Shown: positions 17,964 through 26,907, counted from the stretch's first letter. The stretch is DNA of 36,005 nt from an uncultured Alphaproteobacteria bacterium (GCA_903897605.1 CAIUCH010000037.1:1-36005), one strand, 5' to 3'. The notes: generated from the letters alone by a model not told the origin. Translations and numbers: made by a program.

Positions 17964-18185
17964 TTGGAAGATCTGGATTTACGCGGGCTGAAATGCCCCC
18001 TGCCGGCGCTGATGGCGCGCAGAAGGCTGGCCAGCTTGAAACCGGGCGAAACCGTTTGGGTGCTGGCGAGCGATCCACTTTCGGTGGTGGATATTCCGCA
18101 TATGTGCGGCGAGGAAGGCCATGTCGTGATCGAGCAGAAATCCACGCCCGATCATCACGGCTTCCTGATCCGGCGCGGCCCTTAG
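17964..18185 (+). CDS. TusA/SirA-like sulfurtransferase family protein
   Basis: A 73-residue protein with the TusA fold. The N-terminal DLRGLKCPLPALMARRRLAS holds the CPxP active-site Cys that carries persulfide sulfur in TusA. The rest (VWVLASDPLSVVDIPHMCGE, then FLIRR) matches the family's second half. TusA proteins deliver sulfur for tRNA 2-thiolation or molybdenum cofactor, and paralogues have other sulfur roles. The start must be a TTG at 17964, since TAA lies directly before it and there is no ATG; a G-rich stretch upstream may serve as ribosome-binding site. The stop codon overlaps that of the convergent lipoprotein gene. Confidence 0.85.
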   Translation: MEDLDLRGLKCPLPALMARRRLASLKPGETVWVLASDPLSVVDIPHMCGEEGHVVIEQKSTPDHHGFLIRRGP

Positions 18186-18724
18186 ACCGGCGGCAGCGCC
18201 GGCGGCGGGGCCAGATGCGCGATGACGGCGCGCGCATCGACGGCACGCGGTTCGTGCGCCGCCTGGGCATCGTTCAGCAGCACGATCTCGGCATAGGATT
18301 CATATTTCGTGCTGGCGACGATATCGACGTCCGGACCGAATGCGCCGTAGCCCCAATGGGGGTGAAACCGCCAATAGCCGCGAAAGCCAAATCCCGGCTC
18401 CGGACCGGTGGGAATTGCGTCATAGCGGGTCTGGGATTGGGTATCGCGGGTGTCGAACAGGAAATGACTTTGTCCGGCCGCCAGGGTCACTTCGGCGGCG
18501 CGTAGCAAGAGGTCGTTTTCAACCATTTCTCGTGGCGTCACGGAATTGCCGGTAAACGTCACCCGCCAGCGATTGTCCGATATCTGCCGGTCGGTATAGC
18601 CGGTTGCCTCGCCGGGCCCGCGCGGCGCATAGGGGGCCGGGGTGGCGCAGCCCGCCAGGACCAGAAGACCCAGAATCAGTGCCGGACGGGTAAGCTTCAA
18701 AAGGCGTGACATTGGGGCTTGCAT
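18182..18724 (-). CDS. CC0125/CC1285-family lipoprotein
   Basis: A 180-residue lipoprotein. The signal peptide ends in the lipobox L-A-G-C26 (LVLAGCATPA), so it should be lipidated at Cys26. The mature domain, with YTDRQISDNRWRVTFTGNSV, then LLLRAAEVTLAAGQSHFLF and a Gly/Phe/Trp-rich segment, fits the family named after two Caulobacter lipoproteins. Function is unknown. The ATG at 18722-18724 has GGGAGA six nt upstream. It forms a convergent pair with the TusA-like gene. Confidence 0.85.
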   Translation of the reverse strand: MQAPMSRLLKLTRPALILGLLVLAGCATPAPYAPRGPGEATGYTDRQISDNRWRVTFTGNSVTPREMVENDLLLRAAEVTLAAGQSHFLFDTRDTQSQTRYDAIPTGPEPGFGFRGYWRFHPHWGYGAFGPDVDIVASTKYESYAEIVLLNDAQAAHEPRAVDARAVIAHLAPPPALPPV

Positions 18725-18750
18725 GGAAGGTCTCCCTGACCGTTCCTCTC

Positions 18751-18780
18751 ATCATATACAATCAAGGGCAGGGGCCCCAA
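18751..18780 (-). promoter_or_regulatory. Candidate promoter of the lipoprotein gene
   Basis: On the minus strand TATGAT (18751-18756, 5 of 6) with TTGGGG (18775-18780, 3 of 6) 18 nt upstream. The -10 is good and lies ~27 nt before the ATG. The rest of the 253-nt gap up to the next gene shows no clear gene or terminator. Confidence 0.35.
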
Positions 18781-18977
18781 GTTCCGCCCGCGGCCTTGTT
18801 CCGTTCGGCGGCCGTTCCCCCTTGCTAAAGCGGGCGGGGCGTAAGAAGTTCAGGCGTCCGGTCCGTGCCGGGCGCCAGGTCGCCGGGATGGCGTTTTTTG
18901 CTGTTCCCGGCGCATTCGTTAATGCGGAAAATCCCGCGGTTCCGCTGGATTTAGCCTTGGGGGCCTGAACCTTCGCC

Positions 18978-20420
18978 ATGCACGGTCTTTCCCTCGTCCT
19001 GCAATTTGCACTGTCCTGCGTCCTCGTCGCCGTTTGCACCTTGTCGGTCCAGTTGGCCGTGCTGGCCTGGGTGCGGGTGTTCCGCAAAAGCCCCAAACTC
19101 GCCCTGGCACTCTTGCGTGATGACGAACTGCCGCATGTGCTGATCCAGCTGCCGGTCTGCAACGAAGGCTTGCTGGCGGTCCGGGTGGCGGAAGCCGCCG
19201 CCGCGATGGATTGGCCCCGGGACCGCCTCACCATCCAGCTTTTGGACGATGGCGATAGCGATGCACACGCCGCCCTCGCCCGCGACGCCATGGCGGTGAC
19301 ACCGGAAGGCGTGAAGCTCGATATTCTCAGCCGCGGCAATCGCACCGGCTTCAAGGCCGGCAATCTTGCTTTCGGCCTCACCCATTGCGATGCGCCCTAT
19401 GTGGCCATTTTCGATGCCGACTTCGTGCCGTCGCCGGATTTTCTGCGCCGCACCGTGCCGGCGCTGGTCGCCGATCCGGGCTTGGCCTTCGTGCAGGCGC
19501 GCTGGGCCCATGCCAACCGCAACGCCAATTGGCTGACGCGGGTACAGGGCCTGCTGCTGGATTCCCATTTCGCGGTGGAACAGGAAGCGCGCTTCCGTGC
19601 CGGCTTTCCCATTTCCTTCAACGGCACAGCCGGGGTGTGGTCGCGTACCGCAATCGAGGAAGGCGGCGGCTGGACCGGCGACACCTTGACCGAGGATCTC
19701 GATCTTTCCATGCGCTGCACGATGCAAGGCTGGCGCGCCGCGATGATACCGGAGCTGACCGTGCCAGGTGAACTGCCGCAGACCGCGGCGGCCTGGCGGG
19801 CCCAGCAGGCGCGCTGGACCAAGGGTCATGCGCAATGCGCCCGCAAACTGTTGCCGCTGGTCTGGAGCAGCGAAATGCCGCTCTGGAAAAAGGCGGCGAT
19901 GACGTTGCAGATGTGCCAGTTCGCTTTTTACACGCTGGCATTTTCCAGCGCCGCGATCTCGCTCACTCTAATGTATATGGGCGTGGTCTATTATTCCGGT
20001 GTGGCGCTTTTGGGTCTGATCGTCACGCTGCTGGGCCTGGCCTCGTCCATCGGTTATCTCTATCTCGGCCAGCGCATGCTGGGCCTGCATCGCGAGCCAC
20101 GGCTCTATCGCGCGCTGCTGCTGGCGGTGGTGTTTCCTTCCGGACTTATCCTCGCCAACACCCGCGCCACCTTTGAAGCCTTTTTCAGCACCCGGATGGA
20201 TTTCAATCGTACCACCCGGGTGGGTGAGAAACATGCCGGCGGCTGGCGGGGCGTGCCGGAACTGATCGCCGGATTCCTGCTGCCGGTCTTCGCCTTCGCC
20301 GAATCCAACTGGAGCGCCGTGTTCTTTTTCTTCGCGGTATCGGGGCTGGTCTCCATCGGCTTCATGGGTGCTTCCGGCGCCGGCGAACCCGTCCGCCAGC
20401 GCATCACACCCGGCGAGTGA
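18978..20420 (+). CDS. Membrane family 2 glycosyltransferase (cellulose synthase/CslA-like)
   Basis: 480 residues. An N-terminal membrane helix (~5-30) is followed by a cytosolic GT-A domain with the processive-type motifs: LLDDGDS (D90, D91, D93), D146-A-D148 (IFDADF), TED 238-240 region (TLTEDLDLSMR) and QQARW 276-280. Four to five membrane helices follow. This arrangement is that of beta-glycan synthases such as CslA/glucomannan and cellulose-like enzymes. The donor would be a nucleotide sugar and the product a polymer or lipid-linked glycan at the inner membrane; which one cannot be told. No PilZ domain or partner subunits are nearby. The ribosome-binding site before ATG 18978 is weak. 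Confidence 0.88.
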   Translation: MHGLSLVLQFALSCVLVAVCTLSVQLAVLAWVRVFRKSPKLALALLRDDELPHVLIQLPVCNEGLLAVRVAEAAAAMDWPRDRLTIQLLDDGDSDAHAALARDAMAVTPEGVKLDILSRGNRTGFKAGNLAFGLTHCDAPYVAIFDADFVPSPDFLRRTVPALVADPGLAFVQARWAHANRNANWLTRVQGLLLDSHFAVEQEARFRAGFPISFNGTAGVWSRTAIEEGGGWTGDTLTEDLDLSMRCTMQGWRAAMIPELTVPGELPQTAAAWRAQQARWTKGHAQCARKLLPLVWSSEMPLWKKAAMTLQMCQFAFYTLAFSSAAISLTLMYMGVVYYSGVALLGLIVTLLGLASSIGYLYLGQRMLGLHREPRLYRALLLAVVFPSGLILANTRATFEAFFSTRMDFNRTTRVGEKHAGGWRGVPELIAGFLLPVFAFAESNWSAVFFFFAVSGLVSIGFMGASGAGEPVRQRITPGE

Positions 20421-20427
20421 GAGGCAC

Positions 20428-20488
20428 GACCGCGCAGCGGTCAAATCGATCCGTCGTTAGCGGCAGCGTAGTGCGACGATCGATTTGA
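20428..20488. repeat. Double inverted repeat after the glycosyltransferase gene
   Basis: A hairpin GACCGC-GCA-GCGGTC (20428-20442) runs into TCAAATCGATCCGTCG (20441-20456), which pairs with CGACGATCGATTTGA (20474-20488) apart from one bulged base. No T-run follows. It begins seven nt after the stop codon and looks like an intergenic palindromic unit or an mRNA 3' stabiliser. Confidence 0.6.
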
Positions 20489-20521
20489 GTGCCGAGCACG
20501 AGCGAGGCGCAACAGCATTCG

Positions 20522-20535
20522 ATTCAAATTTGAAT
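20522..20535. promoter_or_regulatory. 14-bp palindrome ATTCAAATTTGAAT upstream of the CHAP gene
   Basis: A perfect AT-rich palindrome in GC-rich surroundings, 68 nt before the CHAP-protein ATG. It has the size and position of a transcription-factor operator, but no regulator can be named. Confidence 0.4.
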
Positions 20536-20602
20536 TAATCGCCTAACTCTGCTTTTGCACGCACCCCCCTAGCTTGGTCCCCGGAACCGGATCGGGACGA
20601 TC

Positions 20603-21199
20603 ATGCTTTCGGGTTGGATAAAGATCGTCGCACTGGCCCTTGTGGCGGCGGGATTGGCAGGCTGCGCCAGCGATCCGGCCTCATATTATGGTCCTCCCGC
20701 ACGCGAACCCCAACTCACGCTCGCGGCGCCGCGGCAAATGCCGCTGCAATGCGCGCCCTATGCCCGCGAACATTCCAGCGTGAAGCTTTATGGCGACGCC
20801 TGGACCTGGTGGGACAAAGCGGCGGGAAAATTCTCCCGCCAGCCCCAGCCGGAATCCGGCGCAGTGATTGTGCTGGCGGGTTATGCCGGACCGGAGCGTG
20901 GTCATGTCGCGGTGGTGCGGTCGCTGATTTCTCCCCGCGAGATCCATGTCGACCACGCCAACTGGCTGGGCGACGGCGCGATCTATCTCGACAATCCGGT
21001 GGCGGATGTCAGCGAGAATAATGATTGGAGCCGGGTCCGGATCTGGAACATCAAGACCGGCGGCTGGGGCACGCGGATCTATCCGGTGCAGGGCTTTATC
21101 GGGCCGGGCAGCGGCGACCCCTTCGACCAGAACCAGGCGCTTCCCGACGCTACCGACCCGGCCCGCATCGCTCGCGCGGAATTGGGCGAAATACAGTAA
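20603..21199 (+). CDS. CHAP-domain lipoprotein (putative peptidoglycan hydrolase)
   Basis: 198 residues. The signal peptide ends in the lipobox L-A-G-C21 (GLAGCASDP). The CHAP (NlpC/P60-like) amidase/endopeptidase domain has the candidate catalytic C50 in LQCAPYAREHS, H101 in RGHVAVV and N120 in VDHANWLGDG, in the right order for a Cys-His-polar triad. Such enzymes cleave peptidoglycan stem peptides or cross-links. A tail of ~50 residues rich in Gly/Pro/Asp follows. It stands alone, downstream of a palindrome at 20522 and upstream of kup. Confidence 0.85.
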   Translation: MLSGWIKIVALALVAAGLAGCASDPASYYGPPAREPQLTLAAPRQMPLQCAPYAREHSSVKLYGDAWTWWDKAAGKFSRQPQPESGAVIVLAGYAGPERGHVAVVRSLISPREIHVDHANWLGDGAIYLDNPVADVSENNDWSRVRIWNIKTGGWGTRIYPVQGFIGPGSGDPFDQNQALPDATDPARIARAELGEIQ

Positions 21200-21242
21200 A
21201 AACAATGGCTTAACCATGGACCTGGCGACGGTTTGTACGCCG

Positions 21243-21297
21243 CCGCGGAAAAGCCTATTTTCCCACCCCTTCGGCCGGGTTGACGGTCTTTCCGCGG
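21243..21297 (+). other. Inverted repeat in the kup leader region
   Basis: CCGCGGAAA(A)G at 21243-21253 can pair with CTTTCCGCGG at 21288-21297 apart from one bulged A, closing a ~35-nt loop. It lies 40-100 nt before the first kup gene, which lacks a clear ribosome-binding site, so it could be a leader structure. Confidence 0.4.
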
Positions 21298-21340
21298 ATC
21301 AGATGCGTTTCATCGCTATGAAAAGCCGCCGCGCCAGTCT

Positions 21341-23302
21341 TTGTTGTCCGTGAATATATACCCCCCCGAGCCCGCCGACCCCAATGCGGTTCCGCTTGCC
21401 GGCGCGACGCCGTCCAAGCCCGTGATCCCGCCACCGCGTGATGGGCTTCGCCGCAATCTGGGCTTGATGATGGGAGCGCTGGGGGGGGTGTTTGGCGACA
21501 TCGGCACCAGCCCGCTTTACGCGATGCGCCAGACGGTGCTCGCCACCACCACCGGCTTTTCCAATCACATTGCGGTGATGGGTTCGCTGTCGATGATCTT
21601 CTGGGCCCTGGTCCTGGTGGTGACGGCGAAATACGTCACCATCATCATGCGCGCCGACAATAATGGCGAAGGCGGCACCTTGGCGCTGGCGGCGCTGGCG
21701 CATCGTTCGCCGGGGATGAGCCGCAGGTTGAAATCGACCATTGGCATCGGCGCGATATTGGGCCTGGCGCTGTTCTATGGCGATGGCATGCTGACCCCGG
21801 CGATCACCGTGCTGTCGGCGGTCGAAGGCCTGGAAGTGGAAAGCCCGGCTTTCGCGCCGCTGGTGGTGCCGCTGACCTTGATTATTTTGATCGGGCTATT
21901 TGCATTCCAGAGCCGTGGCACCGCCAAGATCGGCCGCCTGTTCGGGCCGGTGATGCTGTTGTGGTTCGCCACGCTGTCGGTGTTGGGCGCTTATTCGATT
22001 CTGAAAAATCCGGCCATCCTGGCTGCGGTCAATCCGGTTTATGCGTTCGACCTGTTCATCAACGCACCTTGGATCGCCTTCGTCTCCCTGGGCGCCGTGG
22101 TTCTGGCCGTGACGGGCTGCGAAGCGCTTTACGCCGACATGGGGCATTTCGGCAAAAAGCCCATTCAATATGCCTGGTACTTCGTGGCGCTGCCGGCGCT
22201 GCTGCTGGACTATTTCGGCCAAGGCGCGGCATTGCTGCGCGATCCGCATCTGGCTGGGATCGCCTTTTTCTCCATCGTGCCGCATTGGGCCCATTTCACG
22301 ATGGTGATCCTGGCGACAATGGCTGCCGTCATCGCCAGCCAGGCCGTCATCACCGGCGTCTTTTCCATGACCCAGCAAGCGGTGCAGCTGGGTCAATTGC
22401 CGCGCATGGAGATCCGCCACACTTCGGCCACCGAATATGGCCAGATCTATGTGCCACGCATGAATATCGTGCTGGCGATCGGTGTGGTTCTGATTGTGCT
22501 GATTTTCAAGAACTCCGGCGCGCTGGCCGCGGCTTATGGCATCGCAGTGACCGGTGTGATGGTGATCGACACCTTCAATGCGTCGCTGGTGGCGCGCAAG
22601 CAATGGCATTGGGCGTTGTGGGGCGTGGTGCTGCTGTTCGGCGCGCTGGGCATCACCGATTTTCTTTTCCTGGCCGCGAATTCCCTGAAAATCCCTGAAG
22701 GCGGCTGGCTGCCGCTTCTGATCGCGGCAGCCATGTTCCTGGTGATGGACACTTGGCGGCGCGGACGGCGGGTGCACATGGAAATCGTCCGCAACGAATC
22801 CATGCCGCTGGCCTTGTTCCTGGAGCGTGCCGACAAGAGCACCCAGCGCGTGGCGGGACTGGGCGTGTTCCTGTCCTCGCGCAATGATGTGGTGCCGGGC
22901 GCCCTGTTGCACAATCTCAAGCACAACAAGGTGCTGCACGAACGGGTGGTGATCGCCAATGTGGTGGTCGAGGACACCCCGGTGGTGCCGCCGGAAAAAC
23001 GCATCGAGGTCCAGAAGCTGGGCAAGGGATTCTATAGCGTGCGGGTGCATCACGGCTTTTTCGAAACCCCGGACGTACCGCAGGCAATGGAAGATGCCCG
23101 CCGCTTCGGCCTGGCGCTGGATGTTTCCACCGCGACCTTCTTCATCGGTCGCGAGACCCTGGTGCCGGCGGAGCATTCCGAACTGAACCGATTCCGCAAC
23201 TGGCTGTATCGCACGATTGCGGGTAATGCTCTGTCACCGGCATTGTTCTACAACCTGCCCACCAACCGGGTCGTCGAGCTCGGCACCCAGATCGCGATCT
23301 GA
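21341..23302 (+). CDS. kup: Kup-family potassium uptake transporter, first copy
   Basis: A 653-residue KUP/HAK/KT potassium-proton symporter. The hallmark GGVFGDIGTSPLYAMRQ lies near residue 50, followed by MRADNNGEGGTLALAALAH, LFYGDGMLTPAITVLSAVEG and GCEALYADMGHFGKKPI, about 12 membrane helices, and a cytosolic C-terminal domain ending VVELGTQIAI. No in-frame ATG exists in front of the conserved part; TTG at 21341 or 21344, or GTG at 21350, must start it, and none has a good Shine-Dalgarno. The second copy begins two nt after its stop. Confidence 0.93.
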   Translation: MLSVNIYPPEPADPNAVPLAGATPSKPVIPPPRDGLRRNLGLMMGALGGVFGDIGTSPLYAMRQTVLATTTGFSNHIAVMGSLSMIFWALVLVVTAKYVTIIMRADNNGEGGTLALAALAHRSPGMSRRLKSTIGIGAILGLALFYGDGMLTPAITVLSAVEGLEVESPAFAPLVVPLTLIILIGLFAFQSRGTAKIGRLFGPVMLLWFATLSVLGAYSILKNPAILAAVNPVYAFDLFINAPWIAFVSLGAVVLAVTGCEALYADMGHFGKKPIQYAWYFVALPALLLDYFGQGAALLRDPHLAGIAFFSIVPHWAHFTMVILATMAAVIASQAVITGVFSMTQQAVQLGQLPRMEIRHTSATEYGQIYVPRMNIVLAIGVVLIVLIFKNSGALAAAYGIAVTGVMVIDTFNASLVARKQWHWALWGVVLLFGALGITDFLFLAANSLKIPEGGWLPLLIAAAMFLVMDTWRRGRRVHMEIVRNESMPLALFLERADKSTQRVAGLGVFLSSRNDVVPGALLHNLKHNKVLHERVVIANVVVEDTPVVPPEKRIEVQKLGKGFYSVRVHHGFFETPDVPQAMEDARRFGLALDVSTATFFIGRETLVPAEHSELNRFRNWLYRTIAGNALSPALFYNLPTNRVVELGTQIAI

Positions 23303-23304
23303 CC

Positions 23305-25182
23305 TTGGAAGCACGTCCTCCCTCTTCGCTGAAACGTGAGCTTGGTCTGACCTTGGGGGCTCTGGGCGTCGTCTTTGGCGATATCGGCACTTCGCCGCTT
23401 TACGCCATGCGCGAGACCGCGCTGGCGGCCGGCGGCCATTCGCCCAACCCCGCCTCCATCTATGGCGCGCTGTCGCTGATCTTCTGGGCACTGGTGATCG
23501 TGGTGACGGTGAAATATGTCGTCTTCATCATGCGCGCCGACAATAACGGCGAAGGCGGCGTGCTGGCGCTAGCGGCACTGGCCCACCGCGCGCCCGTCAA
23601 TCGCGCCGCCAAGACCGCTATCGGCATCGCGGCGCTGATGGGTCTGGCGCTGTTCTATGGCGACGGCATGCTGACCCCGGCGATCTCGGTGCTGTCGGCG
23701 ATGGAAGGCCTGAATGCGGGCGGCGGCGCATTTTCGCCCTGGATCCTGCCGCTGACCCTGATCATTCTGATCGGGTTATTTTTCCTGCAAAGCCGTGGCA
23801 CCGAGAAGATCGGCAAGCTGTTCGGACCGGTGATGGTGCTGTGGTTCATCATCATCGCCGTGCTGGGGGCGATCTCGATCCTGAAGCAGCCGCAGATTCT
23901 GCGCGCCGCCGATCCCCGCTATGGCCTGGCGCTGTTCGGCAGCGAACCTTGGACCGCGTTCGTCGCCCTGGGTTCGGTGGTTCTGGCGGTCACCGGCTGC
24001 GAAGCGCTCTATGCCGATATGGGCCATTTCGGCCGGCGTGCCATCCGCTGGGCCTGGCTTTATTTCGCTTTCCCCGCACTGGTCCTGAATTATTTCGGTC
24101 AGGGCGCGCTGCTGCTGTCTCACCCCGGCGATGTGTCGTTGCTGTTCTATGCCCTGGTGCCGCCTTGGGCGCATTATCCCATGGTGGCGCTGTCGGCGCT
24201 TGCCACCATCATCGCCTCGCAGGCGGTGATTTCCGGCGTCTTCTCCATCACCCGCCAGGCCGTGCAACTGGGCCAGTTGCCGCGGATGGAAATCCGCCAC
24301 ACCTCGGCAACCGAACGCGGACAGATTTACGTGCCCCGCATCAATGTCATGTTGTGCGTGGGCGTGGTGCTGATCGTACTGATCTTCAAATCCTCCGATG
24401 CGCTGGCGGCGGCTTACGGTATCGCGGTGACCGGCGTGATGGTGATCTCGACCGTGCTGGTGGGACTGGTGGCGATCCATCGCTGGCACTGGTCCAAGCC
24501 CGCCGTATTCGCCGTCTTTGGTGGATTGGGCCTGATCGATCTCGCCTTCCTGACCTCCAACGCCCTCAAGATCACCCAAGGCGGCTGGCTGCCATTGGCG
24601 GTGGCGGCAGCCGTATTCGTGGTGATGGATACCTGGCGGGTTGGTCGCCGCGTCCATTTGGAGAAAGTGCGCGAAGGATCATTGGCGCTCGATCTGTTCC
24701 TGGACCGGGCCGACAAGATGACCCAGCGCGTCGCCGGCACCGCCATCTTCATGAGCACTCGCACAGATGTGGTGCCCGGCGCGCTGCTGCACAGCCTCAA
24801 GCATTACAAGGTGCTGCATGAGCGCATCGTGCTGGCCACGGTGACGGCCGCCGATACGCCATTCGTGCCGGCGTCGCGCCGCATCGCGGTGGAAAAGCTG
24901 GGCAAGGGATTTTTCACCGCCCGCTTCGTCTATGGCTTTTTCGAAAGCCCCAATATTCCTGAGGCGCTGGCGGCGGCGCGCGCCCACGGCCTGGCGCTGG
25001 AGATGGATCAATCCACTTTCTTCCTGGGGCATGAAACCCTGGTGCCGGGCGATCACCCCAGCCTCAGCCGCTGGCGGGTCGCACTGTACATGTGGCTGGC
25101 GTCGAACGCGCTGGCGCCCGGGCGATTCTATCATCTGCCGCCAGGGCGCGTCGTTGAGTTGGGTACCCAAGTCACGATCTGA
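23305..25182 (+). CDS. kup: Kup-family potassium uptake transporter, second copy
   Basis: 625 residues, alignable along its whole length with the first copy: GVVFGDIGTSPLYAMRE, IMRADNNGEGGVLALAALAH, LFYGDGMLTPAISVLSAMEG, GCEALYADMGHFGRRAIRW, and the C-terminus VVELGTQVTI. It begins at TTG 23305, two nt after the stop of copy one, with no separate Shine-Dalgarno, so its translation is probably coupled. It has a shorter N-terminal tail than copy one. Tandem kup genes are known in rhizobia and relatives; whether the two differ in affinity or pH range cannot be read here. Confidence 0.94.
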   Translation: MEARPPSSLKRELGLTLGALGVVFGDIGTSPLYAMRETALAAGGHSPNPASIYGALSLIFWALVIVVTVKYVVFIMRADNNGEGGVLALAALAHRAPVNRAAKTAIGIAALMGLALFYGDGMLTPAISVLSAMEGLNAGGGAFSPWILPLTLIILIGLFFLQSRGTEKIGKLFGPVMVLWFIIIAVLGAISILKQPQILRAADPRYGLALFGSEPWTAFVALGSVVLAVTGCEALYADMGHFGRRAIRWAWLYFAFPALVLNYFGQGALLLSHPGDVSLLFYALVPPWAHYPMVALSALATIIASQAVISGVFSITRQAVQLGQLPRMEIRHTSATERGQIYVPRINVMLCVGVVLIVLIFKSSDALAAAYGIAVTGVMVISTVLVGLVAIHRWHWSKPAVFAVFGGLGLIDLAFLTSNALKITQGGWLPLAVAAAVFVVMDTWRVGRRVHLEKVREGSLALDLFLDRADKMTQRVAGTAIFMSTRTDVVPGALLHSLKHYKVLHERIVLATVTAADTPFVPASRRIAVEKLGKGFFTARFVYGFFESPNIPEALAAARAHGLALEMDQSTFFLGHETLVPGDHPSLSRWRVALYMWLASNALAPGRFYHLPPGRVVELGTQVTI

Positions 25183-25191
25183 TGTCTCTCC

Positions 25192-25245
25192 ATGACCGGC
25201 CCCGAGCCGGTCATCCAGATGGATGGCCGGGTCAAGCCCGGCCAT
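25192..25245. repeat. Two tandem hairpins of a common alphaproteobacterial repeat
   Basis: ATGACCGGC/GCCGGTCAT (25192-25214) is followed by ATGGCCGGG/CCCGGCCAT (25223-25245), each a perfect 9-bp stem with a 5-nt loop. This sequence, read on the minus strand as the spurious peptide MAGLDPAIH, is a well-known dispersed repeat in alphaproteobacterial genomes. It lies between the convergent kup and rlmI genes and may help end both transcripts. Confidence 0.85.
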
Positions 25246-25258
25246 GGTGAGGAAAAAA

Positions 25259-26437
25259 TCAGTCCAGCGCGTACACCAACGCCTTCAGATACGCCGTCTC
25301 CGGCAGCATCGGATGGACCGGATGATCCGGCCCGGTGCCTGCGCTGCGGATTAGGCTGGCGCGCCGATTGGACCTGAGGATACCGGCGGTGCATTCCGCC
25401 CCAAACCGCTCCAGCGGAATATTGTGCGAGCAGGACGCCAGCAACAGCAGGCCGCCGGGCGCGGTGATGTCGGCGGCCAGGCGCGCCAATTTGCGATAGG
25501 CCTTGGCGCCGGGCTCTAGATCCTTGCGGGATTTCACGAAAGGCGGCGGATCGGCGATGACCAGATCGAACCGTTCCTTCTGCACCGCCAGCCGGGTCAT
25601 TTCCTCGAACACATCCGCCTTGACCGCGCGGATGGAAATTTGGTTCGCCGCCGCGCTGTCTTCGGCCAGTTTCAGCGCGGGCTCGGAAGAATCCAGACAG
25701 ATCACTTCCTTGGCGCCCGCCTTGGCGGCGAGAATTCCGAAGCCTCCCGTATAGCTATAGGCATCGAGCACCGTGCGGCCATTCGCCAATCCTGCCATGA
25801 AGGCGCGATTGTCGCGCTGGTCGTAATACCAGCCGGTCTTTTGGCCTTGGCCCAGATCGGCGAAATAGCGCGCGCCGTTTTCCTCGACCGCGATGCGGCC
25901 CGCCGCGCCCTTTTCCACCCGCACATAGGCTTCGAGCCCCTCGAGGGGCCGCGAAGGCGTGTCGTTGCGCAGGATGATGGTCTGGGGCGACAGCAGCTTG
26001 TTCAGCGCGGCAATCAGCACCGGCAGCAATTCTTCCATGCCCGCGATGGTGATCTGCAGCACCAGAACGTCGCCGAAGCGATCGATCACCAAGCCCGGCA
26101 GGCCATCGCCTTCGGCATGGACCAGGCGATAGAAAGGCCGGTCGTAAAACCGCTCGCGCAAGGCTAGGGCGCGCGCCAAATGCTTGGCGAAGAATTTCTC
26201 GTCCGCCGCCGCGCCGGTTTCGCGCGCGAACAGGCGCAGGCCGATCAGGCTTTTGGAATTGAAAAAGCCGCTGCCGAAATCCTGGCCGTCATCGCCTTTG
26301 ACATCCACCACCGTTCCCGGCGGCAAGGCCTTGGTGGCCGCCTCCATGGCGATCTCATTGGAGAAGATCCAGGGTGCACCCGCGCGGGCACGGCGGCCTT
26401 CACGGGGCTTGAGGTTGACGACAGGCCGCTTTTTCAT
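25259..26437 (-). CDS. rlmI: Class I SAM-dependent rRNA methyltransferase, RlmI-like
   Basis: 392 residues. The N-terminal PUA-like domain (VNLKPREGRRARAGAPWIFS) is followed by the Rossmann methyltransferase domain with SAM-binding motif I DAYSYTGGFGILAAKAGA (~225-242), the acidic D249 (ICLDSSEP), DPPPFVKSRKD (296-306) and the catalytic-type Cys C336 in LASCSHN. E. coli RlmI makes m5C1962 in 23S rRNA; this protein belongs to the same family and probably modifies 23S rRNA, although the exact base is inference. ATG 26435-26437. It is convergent with the kup pair. Confidence 0.9.
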   Translation of the reverse strand: MKKRPVVNLKPREGRRARAGAPWIFSNEIAMEAATKALPPGTVVDVKGDDGQDFGSGFFNSKSLIGLRLFARETGAAADEKFFAKHLARALALRERFYDRPFYRLVHAEGDGLPGLVIDRFGDVLVLQITIAGMEELLPVLIAALNKLLSPQTIILRNDTPSRPLEGLEAYVRVEKGAAGRIAVEENGARYFADLGQGQKTGWYYDQRDNRAFMAGLANGRTVLDAYSYTGGFGILAAKAGAKEVICLDSSEPALKLAEDSAAANQISIRAVKADVFEEMTRLAVQKERFDLVIADPPPFVKSRKDLEPGAKAYRKLARLAADITAPGGLLLLASCSHNIPLERFGAECTAGILRSNRRASLIRSAGTGPDHPVHPMLPETAYLKALVYALD

Positions 26438-26584
26438 GGCGAGGCGTTAGCATGGCCTGACCGCAAATGACACCGGCGCCAGCCTAAGTCCTTGAAATTG
26501 TGATCCCTGCGCGCAAAGCGTGCAGCGGGCTTGCGCTGGCTCCCGCCCGCTTTAATGATGCCGCCTCATTCAGCGGAGACCGGC

Positions 26585-26884
26585 ATGGCCATCGACGGAA
26601 AATGGGAAATCACGATCAATTCGCCGATGGGCGCCCAGAAGGCGACCTTGGATCTGAAGGCCGACGGCGCCACCCTTTCGGGCACCCAGACCGCCATGCA
26701 GGGCACCCAGCCCCTGACCAATGGCAAGGTCGATGGCGCCAAACTCAGCTGGTCGGCCGCGATCACCTCGCCGATGCCGATGACCCTGGAATTTTCCGGC
26801 GCGGTGGAGGGCGACAAATTGTCCGGCAGCGTCAAGGCCGGCGCTTTCGGCTCGTTTCCGTTCAGCGGTGGCCGCACGGCCTGA
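26585..26884 (+). CDS. Small beta-rich conserved hypothetical protein
   Basis: 99 residues with no signal peptide or membrane segment. The repeating pattern of short amphipathic strands separated by Gly/Asp turns (GKWEITINSPMGAQKATLDL, GATLSGTQTA, GKVDGAKLSWSA, LEFSGAVEGDKLSGSVKAGA) suggests a single up-and-down beta-sheet or small barrel, as in lipid- or ligand-binding proteins. Function unknown; I do not recognise a named domain. GGAGA lies six nt before ATG 26585, and a strong terminator follows 23 nt after the stop, so it is a free-standing gene. Confidence 0.75.
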   Translation: MAIDGKWEITINSPMGAQKATLDLKADGATLSGTQTAMQGTQPLTNGKVDGAKLSWSAAITSPMPMTLEFSGAVEGDKLSGSVKAGAFGSFPFSGGRTA

Positions 26885-26907
26885 CCGCGAATAGCGTATT
26901 GTCGAGA

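Noticed and set aside
21896-23176. Minus-strand frame of 426 codons, His/Gln-rich
   Set aside because: Antisense to the first kup gene; its composition reflects the complement of hydrophobic codons.
24679-25245. Minus-strand frame beginning MAGLDPAIH
   Set aside because: This peptide comes from a common palindromic repeat and the rest is antisense to the second kup gene.
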